Below the pieces are notes generated by a model, which worked only from the letters and a program-made list of their open reading frames with translations, did no database searches and had not been told where the DNA came from. A stretch of 64,000 nucleotides of DNA from Marsupella aquatica (taxonomy: Eukaryota; Marchantiophyta): assembly GCA_973895155.1 (NCBI GenBank), contig OZ316897.1, positions 22,630,001 through 22,694,000 of the forward strand, given 5' to 3'. Shown one piece after another: positions 36,301 through 46,897 of this stretch (position 1 is the stretch's first letter; every line of letters begins with the position of its first letter). The position numbers and the translations under genes are program-made.

Positions 36301-36574
36301 ATGAATTGTGAAGATGTATCCTGACTCTTCCACCTTCTGTGCGCTATTGGTAGCGAGCCATAATACACTATTCAAGGGGCATGGGGACCCACTGGATAAC
36401 AATAAAACAAACTCCAAAATTAGGCTGTCATCATTACTATGGAATGCTTTTTACCGTGCCATAACAAACTGTATTCAGTTGCATGACCGGATCGGCAGCA
36501 GTAAGTGAGTTTTCACAAGGTAGTCTTTCAACTTGACTCTCACAAGGGGACGTGGTTATTGTACCAACTTTGAA
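33346..36574. other. AT-rich spacer, no confident gene
   Basis: Contains the exon-like piece at 35165-35281 but no recognised domain. A segment near 35690-35760 (ATAAGG-CATTATAA...GGGGAGTTGCATA) resembles 32945-33015, so dispersed repeats cover part of it. Confidence 0.35.
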
Positions 36575-38140
36575 CTTTGTGGCCACAGTTATGAAGGTTT
36601 GAAACTAGGTACTTTAAACTTGTAATTCTGGACTGGTTTTTCTACACATTTATGAACCTTTGGAGCTTGTTATTCTAAATATTTTATTATGTATAACTTT
36701 TGTCTCAGGGTTACTAGGCTGTAACTCTGTGACCAGAAAATGAAAAAAATTTGACCCTGAGTAGCAAGAAGTAAAGTTTTCTGAGCATTCTGGGAGCAAA
36801 GTTCAGATTAGAACCCCAGCCCAGACTGTTACTATGCTACTTAATGTGTATATGAAAAAGTTAACATTCCAGGAAATAGCAGGAACCACCTCAAAAAATA
36901 GTTACACACTAGTAACCTTTATTCCATCCCACCTACAAACCTTTGAAAATCATTACTCTAAGCTTTTAATGAACTATATCTATTTCTCCACAGTTAAACT
37001 GTTGAAATTCCCTACTCTAGACTTTTAATTAAGTATCTTATTCCACCCCCAAATTTACAAACCTTTGAAAATCATTACTCTAATATTATAATTATGTATA
37101 AACTTTTAATCATGTATAACTTTTTGGCCTGTTACGAGGTTGCTTTGAAATTCCATCCTCTAAACTTTCTCCAGAGTTGATACTCCTTACTCTAGACTTT
37201 TAATTAAGGAGTACTTTACAAGAAGTCTCGGGCACTTTGGAATTTTTTTCACCAAAGCAAACTGGAGTACCATTGCACACACTAAATATAGTGTCTGCTG
37301 GCTAAAACGCTTTTTTGTGAATCATTTTTATTGCCCCCAAGGTCTTGCAAGCCAAGTGCAGCCAATGGTGACAGATCAGGTTACTAAAAGACAGATTGAG
37401 GACCCACTCCACCTGAATGTCACCTAATCATTGGCCTAAACTCTTTCTAGATGTGAGAAGAGAAAATGTTATGAAGTACTTGTGGGTCCCTTGTTAATAC
37501 AAATGACTTAAAAGAGAAATGGACCAAGAGACCATAAGAAGAGACCTCCGACAGAGGTGGTCTAAAATGTAGGACAAAAGAGTGCTCTACATGAGCAAAA
37601 ATTGGGCCCCATTACATTCCATTCATGTAGGATTGGTAACAGTTTCAGTTTATAACTTTTTGTAAAGTGAACAGCAACAGTTTCTCCCATCTTGGAGACC
37701 AATCTTGGAGACCAATCAAATGTGTAAACTGCCCCCAGCTTCTTGTAAAGCTACCCTAAGTATCTCTACATCTCCACAGTTCGGAATCTCTGAAACTCCT
37801 TACTCTATTATTTTAATTAATATGTGTGACTTTTTGGCCTCACTAGGAAGCTTTGAAACTCCTCACTCTAAGAATTTAATGATGTATAACCTTTTTGGCC
37901 ACAGTTACGAACCTTTTGTGTTTGGTCGAGACAGGAGAGAAAGACAGTGGTGGTCAGGTTATTCGCCACAGTTACGAAGCTGTGGAACTGGCTACTTTAA
38001 TCTTTTAATTAAGTATATCTATGTCTCCACACTTACGATCCTTTGAAACTCCTTACTCTAAACTTTAAATTATTCCCCTCACTTAGAAAGCTTTGAAACT
38101 GGTCACTCTAAGCTCTTGTCACATTTTCCAATGTGTACTC
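36575..38140. repeat. Highly degenerate tandem array
   Basis: A recurring core CTTTGAAACTCCTTACTCTA and its variants occur near 36941, 37062, 37790, 37851, 38041 and 38091. It is usually preceded by CACAGTTACGAA-like and followed by ACTTTTAATTAAGTATA-like blocks. Spacing is irregular (50 to several hundred bp). This suggests an old tandem repeat broken by indels rather than a coding sequence. Confidence 0.7.
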
Positions 38141-38526
38141 TAGTCCTTGACTTTGCATGCAATGTGTGGCACTCTTCCCTTTACTTTCTGAGTTCGCATG
38201 CAATGTTTGGCACTCGTCCCTTTATTTTCTTCAGTTTGAAGTTGCTTTTCTTTTTCCTTGTTTGGTATTAGTCCTCTTTAGATCTCTTTTCCCTCTTTTC
38301 CTTTGAACCCTTTTTTTTTTTACTTTCATTGAACTTGTTGTTTTCCGGTTTTAATGATGTATAACCTTTTTGGCCACAATTAGGAACCTTTTGTGTTTGG
38401 TCGAGACAACACAGAGAGGGACACAGTGGTGGTCAGGTTTTGCACCACATTTTTACGAACCTTTTTTGTTCAATCGAGACAACTACAGTAGACTAGTGCG
38501 ATGGACACAGTGGTGGTCAGGTCATA
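37875..38526. repeat. Triplicated ~85-bp segment
   Basis: Copies at about 37875-37964, 38350-38442 and 38443-38526 share ACGAACCTTTTGTGTTTGGTC, then CGAGACA and CAGTGGTGGTCAGG. It lies 0.5-1.1 kb upstream of the first dirigent gene. Confidence 0.75.
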
Positions 38527-38767
38527 GGGCAAAGCGAGAAGGGCAGAGCAGGCCACGGAGCCCTTTTTCTTACTCCCGCCTAAACCCAGGACTGCTATCC
38601 TCATTCCCCGTAGTTTTTGCTCACCATTCGATCCACTGTCACCGGCCGTCTCGGGCTGCCATCGCGCCTGAAGTTTCGAAGCTGGCACGGAACAACGTGC
38701 CGCGAATTTGGGATCCAAAGCACGATTAGGCCCGACGTCACAATGTCCCAGACTCCTCCGAAAGTCA

Positions 38768-38774
38768 TATAAAT
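38768..38774 (+). promoter_or_regulatory. Probable TATA box of dirigent gene 1
   Basis: TATAAAT lies 268 bp before the ATG at 39036. A plausible start site about 30 bp downstream would give a 5' UTR near 240 nt. Assigned by sequence and position only. Confidence 0.4.
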
Positions 38775-39035
38775 TCCGCAGCAGTCCCAAGATAGAGAGG
38801 GCGCTCTTTCACATCGTGTTTCGAGTAAGAGTGGATCGAGAAGCTGCTTCTCGCCCACCTCTGGACCACACTCAAAGTGATCGACTTAACTTCTCGTCGG
38901 CGAAGTATTTCAATGCTTACGGTAGTGAGGACTTATCTGATTCGATCCATATCGAACGTCATTTCTCGTTTTCGACCTCTCAGTTCGGTGGTCATATTAC
39001 AGATTCGGATCTCGCATTGCAGGTAATCGTTGAAC

Positions 39036-39572
39036 ATGGCGGGGAACGGCAATATGAAGCTCGTTGTTCTGCTTGTAGTTCTGGCTCTGAGCTCGGCGGT
39101 GCATGCGAAGCACGGCCCGAAGTATTTGCAGTTGTTTGCACATGAGAGCCGTGTACCGCCTACGAACACGCTCATTGTGTCAGCGTCGCCGGATGGGAAC
39201 TTCAGTGGGATCGACGAGTTTGGCCTAATTAGAACTGTCTCCAATGTTCTCAGAGAGTCGAGCTCGAATGAGTCAAAGATAATTGGCTCTCAGGTCGGCA
39301 TTGTCGTTGTCGGGAAGTTCGGGGCCAACGTGTACATCAGCTTTACTTACTTCTTGAACGAGAACGCGACACATCAGGGCACTATTGCAGTTCACGGCCA
39401 CATTGACGGAACATCGACCGTGGCTAGAGTTTTTGGTGTGGTTGGCGGGACTGGTGACTTCCTTGGCGTGAAGGGAGATGATAAATCAGCATTTGATTCC
39501 CCAAATCCCCCCAACCCTGCCGATGTTGTCAATATTCACAACCTTACCCTGATCTATCCTTACTGGTACTGA
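39036..39572 (+). CDS. Dirigent-domain protein 1
   Basis: A single-exon ORF of 178 codons. The start is the ATG in the context GAACATGGCG; the frame extends three codons upstream only through a TTG. Dirigent proteins are secreted beta-barrel proteins that guide regio- and stereoselective coupling of phenoxy radicals (lignans, lignin-like polymers). Residues 1-24 form a signal peptide (MKLVVLLVVLALSSAVHA). The domain follows: HGPKYLQLFAHE near the start, GIDEFGLIRTVSNVLRE (58-74), IIGSQVG in the place of the usual GRAQG turn, AVHGHIDGT, and the family signature VVGGTGDFLGVKG (135-147). Four N-glycosylation sequons at N55, N78, N110 and N169 fit an apoplastic protein. Length is normal for the family. 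It is about 59% identical by hand count to the second dirigent gene 7 kb downstream, so they are tandem paralogues. Confidence 0.9.
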   Translation: MAGNGNMKLVVLLVVLALSSAVHAKHGPKYLQLFAHESRVPPTNTLIVSASPDGNFSGIDEFGLIRTVSNVLRESSSNESKIIGSQVGIVVVGKFGANVYISFTYFLNENATHQGTIAVHGHIDGTSTVARVFGVVGGTGDFLGVKGDDKSAFDSPNPPNPADVVNIHNLTLIYPYWY

Positions 39573-39802
39573 TAGACTATTTCTGAACTTGTCCAGTGCG
39601 TCCAAGTTATTCTTCATAGCCGAGCGCTTCTCTTTTATCAGTCCAAAGTTTGTTAGCTTCTGCCATGAATGATTTTTTTCATATGATGACGTAGAAAGAT
39701 ATCTATTCGGTAATGGACACTGATATCTCAGAGGACTGAGAAATATCTCATAGTAACGACATTGTGTTACTCTGACGGTGCCTCGTGTATTTGCCGATTA
39801 TA

Positions 39803-39808
39803 AATAAA
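39803..39808 (+). terminator. Polyadenylation signal, dirigent gene 1
   Basis: AATAAA 231 bp after the stop codon, in an AT-rich stretch. A plausible near-upstream element for 3' processing. Confidence 0.4.
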
Positions 39809-40639
39809 TCTCACTTGGACAAGAGCAAGTTTCCGGAGTGACATGCATTTGCAGAGCTATGTATTCGTCTTGTCGCAGTGTGAACCGTGGGCTCTCGTCC
39901 AGTTCTCTAGTGTCCAATGAGCTCTGTACTGTCCAATGAGCTCTGCACTGATGTAGGCTGAAATTGATAGCCTGTGGCTGACACTAAATCTATAGTATCG
40001 ACGAAGGCTGACATTGACATGACTACGGAATAGTCACGCTTACGTATTCATATCGCTGATCAAATTGCCGTACTTGACATGATCTCCTACACTGATGGAT
40101 GTACCGGCGTGTGCATCAATCGCGATTGTTCGTCTTCCAGTCATTGGAAAGTACTATGCAAAGCAAGAATTTGGGATGAATTGATAACACTCCGAAACGG
40201 CGAAACATGCTGAGAAACTAGCAGGTTTTAACTACACAGTTCAACTTGTCGAGACGTTGAAACTATCCCGAGAGTTGTGCACCGTCTCCTCTATGTTTTC
40301 AGTTCTGTATATGAAAGTATATTAACACGAGGAAATTAGTCTCCTCACGCCTCAATACAACAACGGAGTACAACTTTCTCACCATCTCGATTCCTGCCGA
40401 AAGTGTCGAAAACGAGAAACGTAGAGTTTCTGGCACGCATTGTCTCACGCTGCTCGGGCCAACGTTTTTAAACTTTCTCTCTAGCTGGCAGTCATATCTT
40501 CGCAAACAATGCACGCCAACAAATCCAGCGGCAAGGATGTCGATGTGTTCTCAAGAAAACCACTAATAGCAGCCTCGAGAAATGACAAAGCTTGAGGATG
40601 TTTGAACACGTACAGCTCACTTATTAAGACACTTTCTCA
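39809..40639. other. Spacer downstream of dirigent gene 1
   Basis: No recognised gene. A short tandem repeat GTCCAATGAGCTCTG occurs twice near 39911 and 39931. Confidence 0.4.
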
Positions 40640-40892
40640 CCAAGTCACCAATGCACATTGGCAGAATTGGAGGCCCATAACCCTTCTAACTTCTTACACC
40701 AATGGTGGAATTCGAGGACGATAACTCTTCTGACTGTTTACTACCAATGCAAATTGGCGGAATTGGAGGACCAAAACACTTCTGAGATGGAAGTTCAATA
40801 AATGCAAAATCCTTGAATGAAGGAGCCGAAGTTGGCACTACCCAGTTCAATAAATGCACATCCTTGAATGGAGGAGCCGAAGTTGGCACCAC
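40640..40892. repeat. Two adjoining short tandem repeats
   Basis: Three diverged copies of a ~50-60 bp unit (ATTGG-GGAATTGGAGG-CC-TAAC-CTTCT) span about 40645-40790. They are followed by a 51-bp duplication at 40793-40843 and 40844-40892 containing TCCTTGAATG-AGGAGCCGAA. The latter resembles 7963-8000 elsewhere in the window. Confidence 0.8.
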
Positions 40893-41620
40893 CTGTAAAG
40901 CAGATTTAAAATGCTGGACTGAACAAACACTCCACTTGTCATGAAGCATCTGAGTAGACACCCAATCTATGAAGTTGAAATCAGGATAGTCTTCCACTTT
41001 TGCTGCCTGGATAGACTACTGCATCTTAGTCCTCCTTCTGCTCGTATAGTGACTATAGATGAGTGAAAAGTGTTAAGAAAACCTGGATAGACTGCAGCCA
41101 AACCCACTGAATGCTCATATAGTCTAGATTAAAAAAAAATGAGTGAAGTGTATCAAGGAAGCCTGGATAGATTGCAGCTAAACCCTCTTTGTGCTCATGT
41201 AATACAGATTATACTATGAGTGAAATGTGGTAAGAAAAGGAGGCACTTATCTTTGAAATTTTCTATGTATCTAAAATTGTCAATGAAATTTGACTATACC
41301 TGGCTAGTTGGAAAGAGCTATCCACGCTATTTCTAAACAACCCAAGAAAATCAGATTCCATTGGATATCAAGCAAGTTACTATATGTCAATATTAGCTGG
41401 TGAAAAACTTTTGGAAATATTAGATGTGGAGACTGGGTGACTCTTTCTAACGAGCCCAAGAAAAGCCTATTTCACGGGATATAGGGGAGACATTAAAGGT
41501 AAACTTTAAGATTGAAAACTTTTTGGAAATGAGAAGGGTGTTAATGAGTGAAAGTGTAAACGGGTGTCAACTCTCCATGGAGCATCAATTACCCACATCC
41601 ATATCTCAATGTAAATACCC
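40893..41620. other. Spacer with weak repeats
   Basis: No gene. CCTGGATAGA-TGCAGC-AAACCC-C occurs near 41082 and 41162 with similar flanks, another diverged duplication. Confidence 0.4.
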
Positions 41621-41624
41621 AAAT

Positions 41625-41990
41625 GTGCCCCCAGTTCTTGTCAAGCCATTCTTATTTCTTAATCTCCTGACACAGTTTCCAACCATATCGCCCCACATTT
41701 TTGTAAAGCTACCCCCTAGTGTGTTCCGACACACTTTCCAAACTATGTCTTAATGGGCCCCGAAGTTGTGTAGCTACCTTTAGTTTCCTGACACAGTTTC
41801 CAACCAGATCTGAATGGGCCACAGTAGTTCTTGTAAAGCCACCCTTAGTTTCCTAGCACAAAGCACGAAGGGAATCGGTTTCCAGCTTGGCCCTGTCTAC
41901 CATATCTGAATGCCCCCCGCCCCCCACTAGTTATCCTAGTTTTCTGGCATAGAGAGAAACAGTTTCAAACCCACACTTGTTAGTTTCGTT
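41625..41990. repeat. Degenerate tandem array, ~65-75 bp unit
   Basis: At least four imperfect units of the order TTCTTGTAAAGCCACCCTTA, GTTTCCTGACACAGTTTCCA, ACC-ATCTGAATGGGCC. Single related units also occur near 37728 and 42285, so this family is dispersed over at least 4.6 kb. Confidence 0.75.
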
Positions 41991-41995
41991 GCCAG

Positions 41996-42192
41996 TAGGT
42001 GTTAGTCTTCTAGGCCACTTTTGTAGTAACTTTGGTTGGTTATTTCTCTTAGTTATAGGGGTAGGGTGTTAGTCTTCGAGGCCACTTTGTAATCTCTTTG
42101 GTTGGTTGGTTGTATCTCTTGGTTATAGGGGTAGGCTGTCTTCTAGGCCACTTTGTTGTATCTTTGGTTGGTGTTTCTCTTCGTTATAGGGG
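41996..42192. repeat. Tandem repeat, 3 units of ~65-70 bp
   Basis: Each unit reads GTTAGTCTTCTAGGCCACTT, then TTTGGTTGG and CTTAGTTATAGGGG with small changes. The open plus frame at 42098-42340 overlaps it and extends past it, has no recognised domain, and is not proposed as a gene. Confidence 0.85.
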
Positions 42193-44219
42193 ACCTCGTG
42201 GCTTGATTGGGCTCTTCAGTCTTGTCTGGGTTTATCCTTTATTGGGTTGCTTTGCCTTTGGGACCCTATCTCTCAACTTTCCAATCTGGCCCTTTCTACC
42301 ATATGTGCATGGGCCTACGAGTGCTAAAGCCACCCTTTAGTTTCCTGGCCTGGAAGGTAACCGGACGCCCGGTCTAATCAACAAATGGAGTTACGACTTT
42401 GGCACAAGACTTTCAAGACGGTGGTCCCCAAGAGAATGCATCTTCCCACTCAGTCTCCAAAATAAAAATAAAAGTCACCTCTATAATGTTGGAATGACAG
42501 TTGGCAAATTGAGCTCAGCTTTCTTGGTCTATTAGTGACACACAATCTAGATTCAACTTTGTTAGTGTAGCAATTCACCTAGCAAGGGTAAATCTATATT
42601 CAAATTAAAAAAATAAATTAAATTCATTTACCTATCTTGTACATAATCATTAGGCCCTTGCCGGGGTTGCTGATATTTTGTTCGATGTTCCTTTGGCTCA
42701 GTACTGTCTTCACACTGCTGTCATGGTAAGCATCTCTATTTAGTTGGTTCGGTTTTTCTCCATCAGCAGATACAATGTGGACTGGAAAGGTTGTCAACAA
42801 CTGGCATGTGACCAAATTCTTGGGTTTCCCATTAGTGACCTCCTTGTGGACAAACAAGTCACAGGTAGAGCATTGACAATAATGTGCCTCATCGAAGTAT
42901 TGTTGTTTTCTTGTCTGCATTGCAATCTTGTTGCTGATTGGTGGCAATAACCTCTCGTGCCTAGGTGGTTGGTCATTGGTGTTTGTGGCTTTCAAAAACT
43001 TTTGTTTGAGTTAGAATACTTTCTTTTTTTGAACTTAGGTTTGGCTGTCCCTATCTTCTTCTAGTAATTTTATCTGGGGTTGAAAGAGTGGAATAAATCA
43101 AGAATTGTCTGAAAGAAGCCCGGGTGGACTCCTCAGTCGGACTTGACAATTCCCAGTGATGGCATAAGCCTAGCAGACTAGTTTACACCCTCCAAGTTGG
43201 ATGTACCTCGCAATGTAGCATTCTGTTCAGGGTAGGCGGATAGGGCTGACTTATGGTCCCCTTCCTGCAATTGACAATACTATTTTTATTGTATTTACAT
43301 TCAGACATTCATGTACTCCTAACCAAAGACAGAGAGGGGTTCATCATGGGTCATATTCCGTCCTCTATGAGACATGAGTTTGGGAATGCATTAGAGGTGA
43401 AATGTCTTTCATCTAGCCAGGCAACCCTGAAGTTTCTCTCAAGCAAATGTCGAGAGCAATCAAGATTTTAGGGTCGAATACTCGTTCCCAGACTGCCGTG
43501 AAGTCCTCCATTGCAAAGCATAGAGTTTTGTGGGAACAACAAGAATCTTTGCCGTTGACTTTCAACATTGACGAGGGGAGCCCATTGGAGCTTAAAGCAG
43601 ATTGCAACTTACCTGGAAGTGGGATGCTAGACCTGGTCAAGTACTATTGTGTGAATTTATATTTTCTTCTTTCAATCTGTCTTTGTCTTGATGTGGGTCT
43701 ACAGCTCTACAGTGGCTATATAGGAATTGTGTAGCAAACTGAGGGCGACTCACATGGACAACCCACATTTGAAGGTACATATTCCATAGGATAATTTGAA
43801 CCCTACCCAGCGGATGGAAAAATACAGCACATCAATGAGCAACATGTGGACAACAAGTTAACCAACATAACCTAAGGCAACCATCTACAAATATCCTGAC
43901 ATGTTTGTAAATACAATAGAAATTGTGATAGAATTGTCAATTGGAACATCTTAACCGACAATTAGTAAAAGTTTTGTGCTTGAAATAACATGTTAAAACC
44001 AAGACACTTTTGTAAACTCACCAACACTTCTGGACTTACAACGTAAAATTGGTCCAGAACCAAAGCTACCAGTGTGTAAGGATTTCTGGAGGCCCCATGC
44101 TATATCCATAATCTCATGCCCAGAAAGTCTAACTTGTTAACTTTTTCTAGACTATGTTTACTTACCATAAGGATGGCCTGGGGTGGGGATCTAGACTAAA
44201 CCATTCACTTCTATGAGTG
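42193..44219. other. Spacer without a confident gene
   Basis: A minus frame at 42624-42995 contains a CxCxxC string and fair composition, and a plus frame at 43447-43734 is open for 95 codons. Neither matches a family I recognise, and both lack supporting splice or promoter signals. Confidence 0.35.
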
Positions 44220-44515
44220 TTCGATAGCTCCTTTGGACTCTAGTGATTATTGACCGGTAACTTCTGGTTCCCCTCTGGAATCAGAAAAAGTTATGAGTGT
44301 CGCTAGAGGCGCCTGAACCCCACTTTTTGGGGGTTATGTGTGTAAACTCTGCTGGAATAAAAAAAAGTTATGTGTGTAACCAGAGGCCTCTGAACCCCAC
44401 TGGGGGATGTGTGTTAAATGGCTCGGGGTGAGTTTTGAACCCGGCACCTGAGGTGCCCCACTATCGCCCTCTACCAGTAGCCCACGGACTGTAGGATGTT
44501 CAATGGCATTTTTCC
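44220..44515 (-). mobile_element. tRNA-derived SINE-like unit
   Basis: On the minus strand TGGGCTACTGG (44484-44474) resembles an RNA polymerase III A box. GGTTCAAAACT (44441-44431) resembles a B box, at a tRNA-like spacing of about 32 nt. Downstream in that sense is a body in which a ~70-bp segment (GTGGGGTTCAG-GGC-CCTCT, then ACACATAACTTTTT) is present twice, at about 44350-44417 and 44274-44345. Target duplications were not found, so the ends are approximate. Confidence 0.4.
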
Positions 44516-45258
44516 TAGGTATTTATTTTCAGTCTGCGGGCACCTACTAAAGGAGCAAGCACAACACGACAGTATTTAATGTGAATCCCGTGATTTATAG
44601 AAGGAAATACTAAACCCTGTTCTCAAATTGCTCAGAAATTAAAGCTGATAGACGGAGTTTCTTCCCTTTCTGGTCACAGGCTTAAGGCCTAGTAAGCTTG
44701 TGCCCAGACCTTCCTTCTCCTATACATAGGAGTAATGAAAACCTCTTAGTAAAAACAATTGGCTTCCACATTCACAACACAACAACAACAATGACAGCTG
44801 GCAAATAAAGAGAACTAGACTACTTACAATATGGATATCTTACTAATAAAGCCCAATGCAAAGCTATTTTCAGGGGTTATTATCTAAAGTGAAACCTCTA
44901 GACCATAACTCTCAATAGAATAAAACCCCGGATAAAACTGAAAAGTGAAGGTGGGCACCCCCCCCAAAAAGGATGGGAGGGAAGGTGGGCCAAAATAAAG
45001 GATGGGAGCCAAGATTATTAACACTGACATTGACTCTAAATAAGTACGTACAAAACTAATAGGTGACTCTCAGTAAAGGCAAAATAGAAATGAGGGTGAA
45101 AAAAAAGGATGAAAACAAAGATGGAACAACAACATTTTTATTTTGCAAATTTTTCTTTTGTCTTATCTCTATGGGTCATTCAGAAAAACTTGCATTAGTT
45201 TTGTGAGGGTGAGACTCACACTGGTATGTTACTGCTGTAAACGACGCTCTTGGCATGA
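44516..45258. other. Spacer, no recognised gene
   Basis: AT-rich stretch with purine-rich runs (GGATGGGAG twice near 44970 and 45001). Nothing else seen. Confidence 0.4.
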
Positions 45259-45486
45259 CAGCGTCACGGCAACGGTTGCACTTTACATGCCTGCGACATG
45301 GTAAACGTTACACTTTACATGGCCGTCGCACGGTAACGTTACACTTTACATCACCGCGCCACAGTAAACGTTGCACTTTACATGGCCGCGGCACGGTAAC
45401 GGTGCACTTTGCATGGCCGCGGCACGGTAAATGTCTCACTTTACATGGGCGTGGCACGGTAAACGTTGCACTTTACATGGCCTGGC
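45259..45486. repeat. GC-rich minisatellite, ~33-34 bp unit, about 7 copies
   Basis: The unit is ACATGGCCGCGGCACGGTAA followed by ACGTTGCACTTT, with substitutions and small indels between copies. Because several copies are 33 bp, one plus frame (45255-45560) stays open and gives an 11-residue TLHGRGTV-like repeat. I treat that as a by-product. Confidence 0.9.
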
Positions 45487-45727
45487 CGCGCCAACCGCCA
45501 TCGTTGTTGGCTCCGACGCGCTACGGACCGCGACTCAATCTCAATCGAGGCTCTTCATAAACAAACGCATGTCCATAACTCTGCATCGCGCACTCTCAGT
45601 CAATTACAGTAGCTCCGCGAGCAGCTCTCATCATTCAGACCTCAAGCAACAAGAGTCCACACAATTCGTTAGATGAACGTTACACAGAAGCGCGATCTCG
45701 ATCTCGAACGACACGCCTAGCGCAACG

Positions 45728-46265
45728 TTTGGCTTCATCGACCTAGCTCGATCGATCCTTCAGGTTTCATATTCCTTCCGTCTCGGTCGCGCTTGCTCAT
45801 GTGCAACTTTAACGCATTGATACAATTCGAATCAGCACTTTGAGTGTACAGTAATGTAATTGTGCATTGTCCAATTCAGTCGCGACACTTCTGGATTTGG
45901 ATTGATCGACCTCGGTCCTTCAGGCTTTGTAGTCCTTGAATTCGGTCGCGCTCATGTGCAACTTTAGCGCATTGATACAAGTCGAATCAGCAGGCAAACT
46001 GTACACTAATATAACTGTGCATTGTCTATTTGAGTCACAACACTTCTGAATTTGGCTTCATCGGCTGCTTCAGGCTTCGTATTCGGACTTCGATCGCGGT
46101 CACACTATTTTTTAACGTTAACGCATTGGTACAATTCATCAGGCGCAAGATACAAAACTGTAGTGCATGCTCTCGAGCCACAACCCCGGGGCCCACAACA
46201 CTACTAACTAAAATTTGGCTTCATCGATTTTCTTCGATCAGATATCGTATTCTCGATCTCATTCA
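45728..46265 (+). promoter_or_regulatory. Tandemly repeated promoter region of dirigent gene 2
   Basis: Copies of a ~155-168 bp unit begin at 45728, 45896 and 46051, with a partial fourth at 46214. Shared blocks in order are TTTGGCTTCATCGAC, TCCTTCAGGCTTCGTATTC, TCGGTCGCGC, CATGTGCAACTTTAACGCAT, TGATACAATTCGAATCAGCA, and TGTGCATTGTC. The array stops about 75 bp before the ATG at 46340, so promoter and 5' UTR were probably built by duplication. Confidence 0.75.
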
Positions 46266-46339
46266 CTTCTCTTCCTATATTGACGGAGTGAATTCTAGTT
46301 TCGAGTTGTAAATTTTGAGCTGCAGAGAAATCGCCAGAG

Positions 46340-46897
46340 ATGTCGGGCAGAGATAAGCAGAAGCTGATTCTGCTCGTTCTTCTTCTTCTGCCCGTAATTC
46401 TTGTGCCATGCTTGGCTCAGCTGCATGGCCCGACGCATTTACAGCTGTATGCTCATGGGAGCGTTTTACCACCTGATAACACTTTCATCGTCTCCGTCGC
46501 GCCATCCGGGGCCACAGAGGGAATCGATGAGTTCGGCCTCATCAGGACAGTCTCCAATGTGCTAAGAGAGGGACAGGAAGACGATGCTCGGATCATCGGC
46601 TCCCAGGTAGGCACCCTCATAGTCGGCAAGAAGGTCACGGACCTGTTCGTCAGTTTTGTTTACGCTTTCAACGAGAACGCGACTTACCAGGGATCGATTG
46701 CCGTGCACGGTTTCATTGATGGAACGTTTATCGGCGATCGAACTTTTGCTGTGATCGGGGGAACTGGAGACTTTCTATATGCAACCGGAGAAGATCGATC
46801 TGCGTACGATCCTGTGGAGGCGCCGAACCCGGCTAGTATTCTCAATGTCCACAACCTCACTCTGCAGTATTATAGAGCCTTTGCTCATTATCCTTGA
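46340..46897 (+). CDS. Dirigent-domain protein 2
   Basis: A single-exon ORF of 185 codons from ATG. The N-terminus (LILLVLLLLPVILVPCLAQ, residues 9-27) is a strong signal peptide, so the product should enter the secretory pathway and act in the wall. The domain follows the same order as dirigent 1: HGPTHLQLYAHG (29-40), GIDEFGLIRTVSNVLRE (61-77), IIGSQVG (85-91), FNENATYQGSIAVHGFIDGT (110-129) and the signature AVIGGTGDFLYATG (137-150). Sequons at N113 and N172 are shared with the paralogue. The enzyme-free coupling role (phenoxy radical guidance) is family knowledge; the substrate is unknown. The paralogue lies 6.8 kb upstream on the same strand, and the gap is filled with tandem repeats. 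Its own upstream region is a repeat array. Length is usual for the family. Confidence 0.9.
   Translation: MSGRDKQKLILLVLLLLPVILVPCLAQLHGPTHLQLYAHGSVLPPDNTFIVSVAPSGATEGIDEFGLIRTVSNVLREGQEDDARIIGSQVGTLIVGKKVTDLFVSFVYAFNENATYQGSIAVHGFIDGTFIGDRTFAVIGGTGDFLYATGEDRSAYDPVEAPNPASILNVHNLTLQYYRAFAHYP

Noticed and set aside
39030-39035. Extended start of dirigent 1 at a TTG codon
   Set aside because: The frame opens with TTG, which is not a normal plant start. The ATG at 39036 has good context and starts just before the signal peptide.
42098-42340. Hydrophobic ORF overlapping a tandem array
   Set aside because: Half of it is the translation of the repeat units. No signal or family match.
45255-45560. 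Repetitive ORF with an 11-residue repeat
   Set aside because: It exists only because several minisatellite units are 33 bp long. The copies have indels and there is no gene context.
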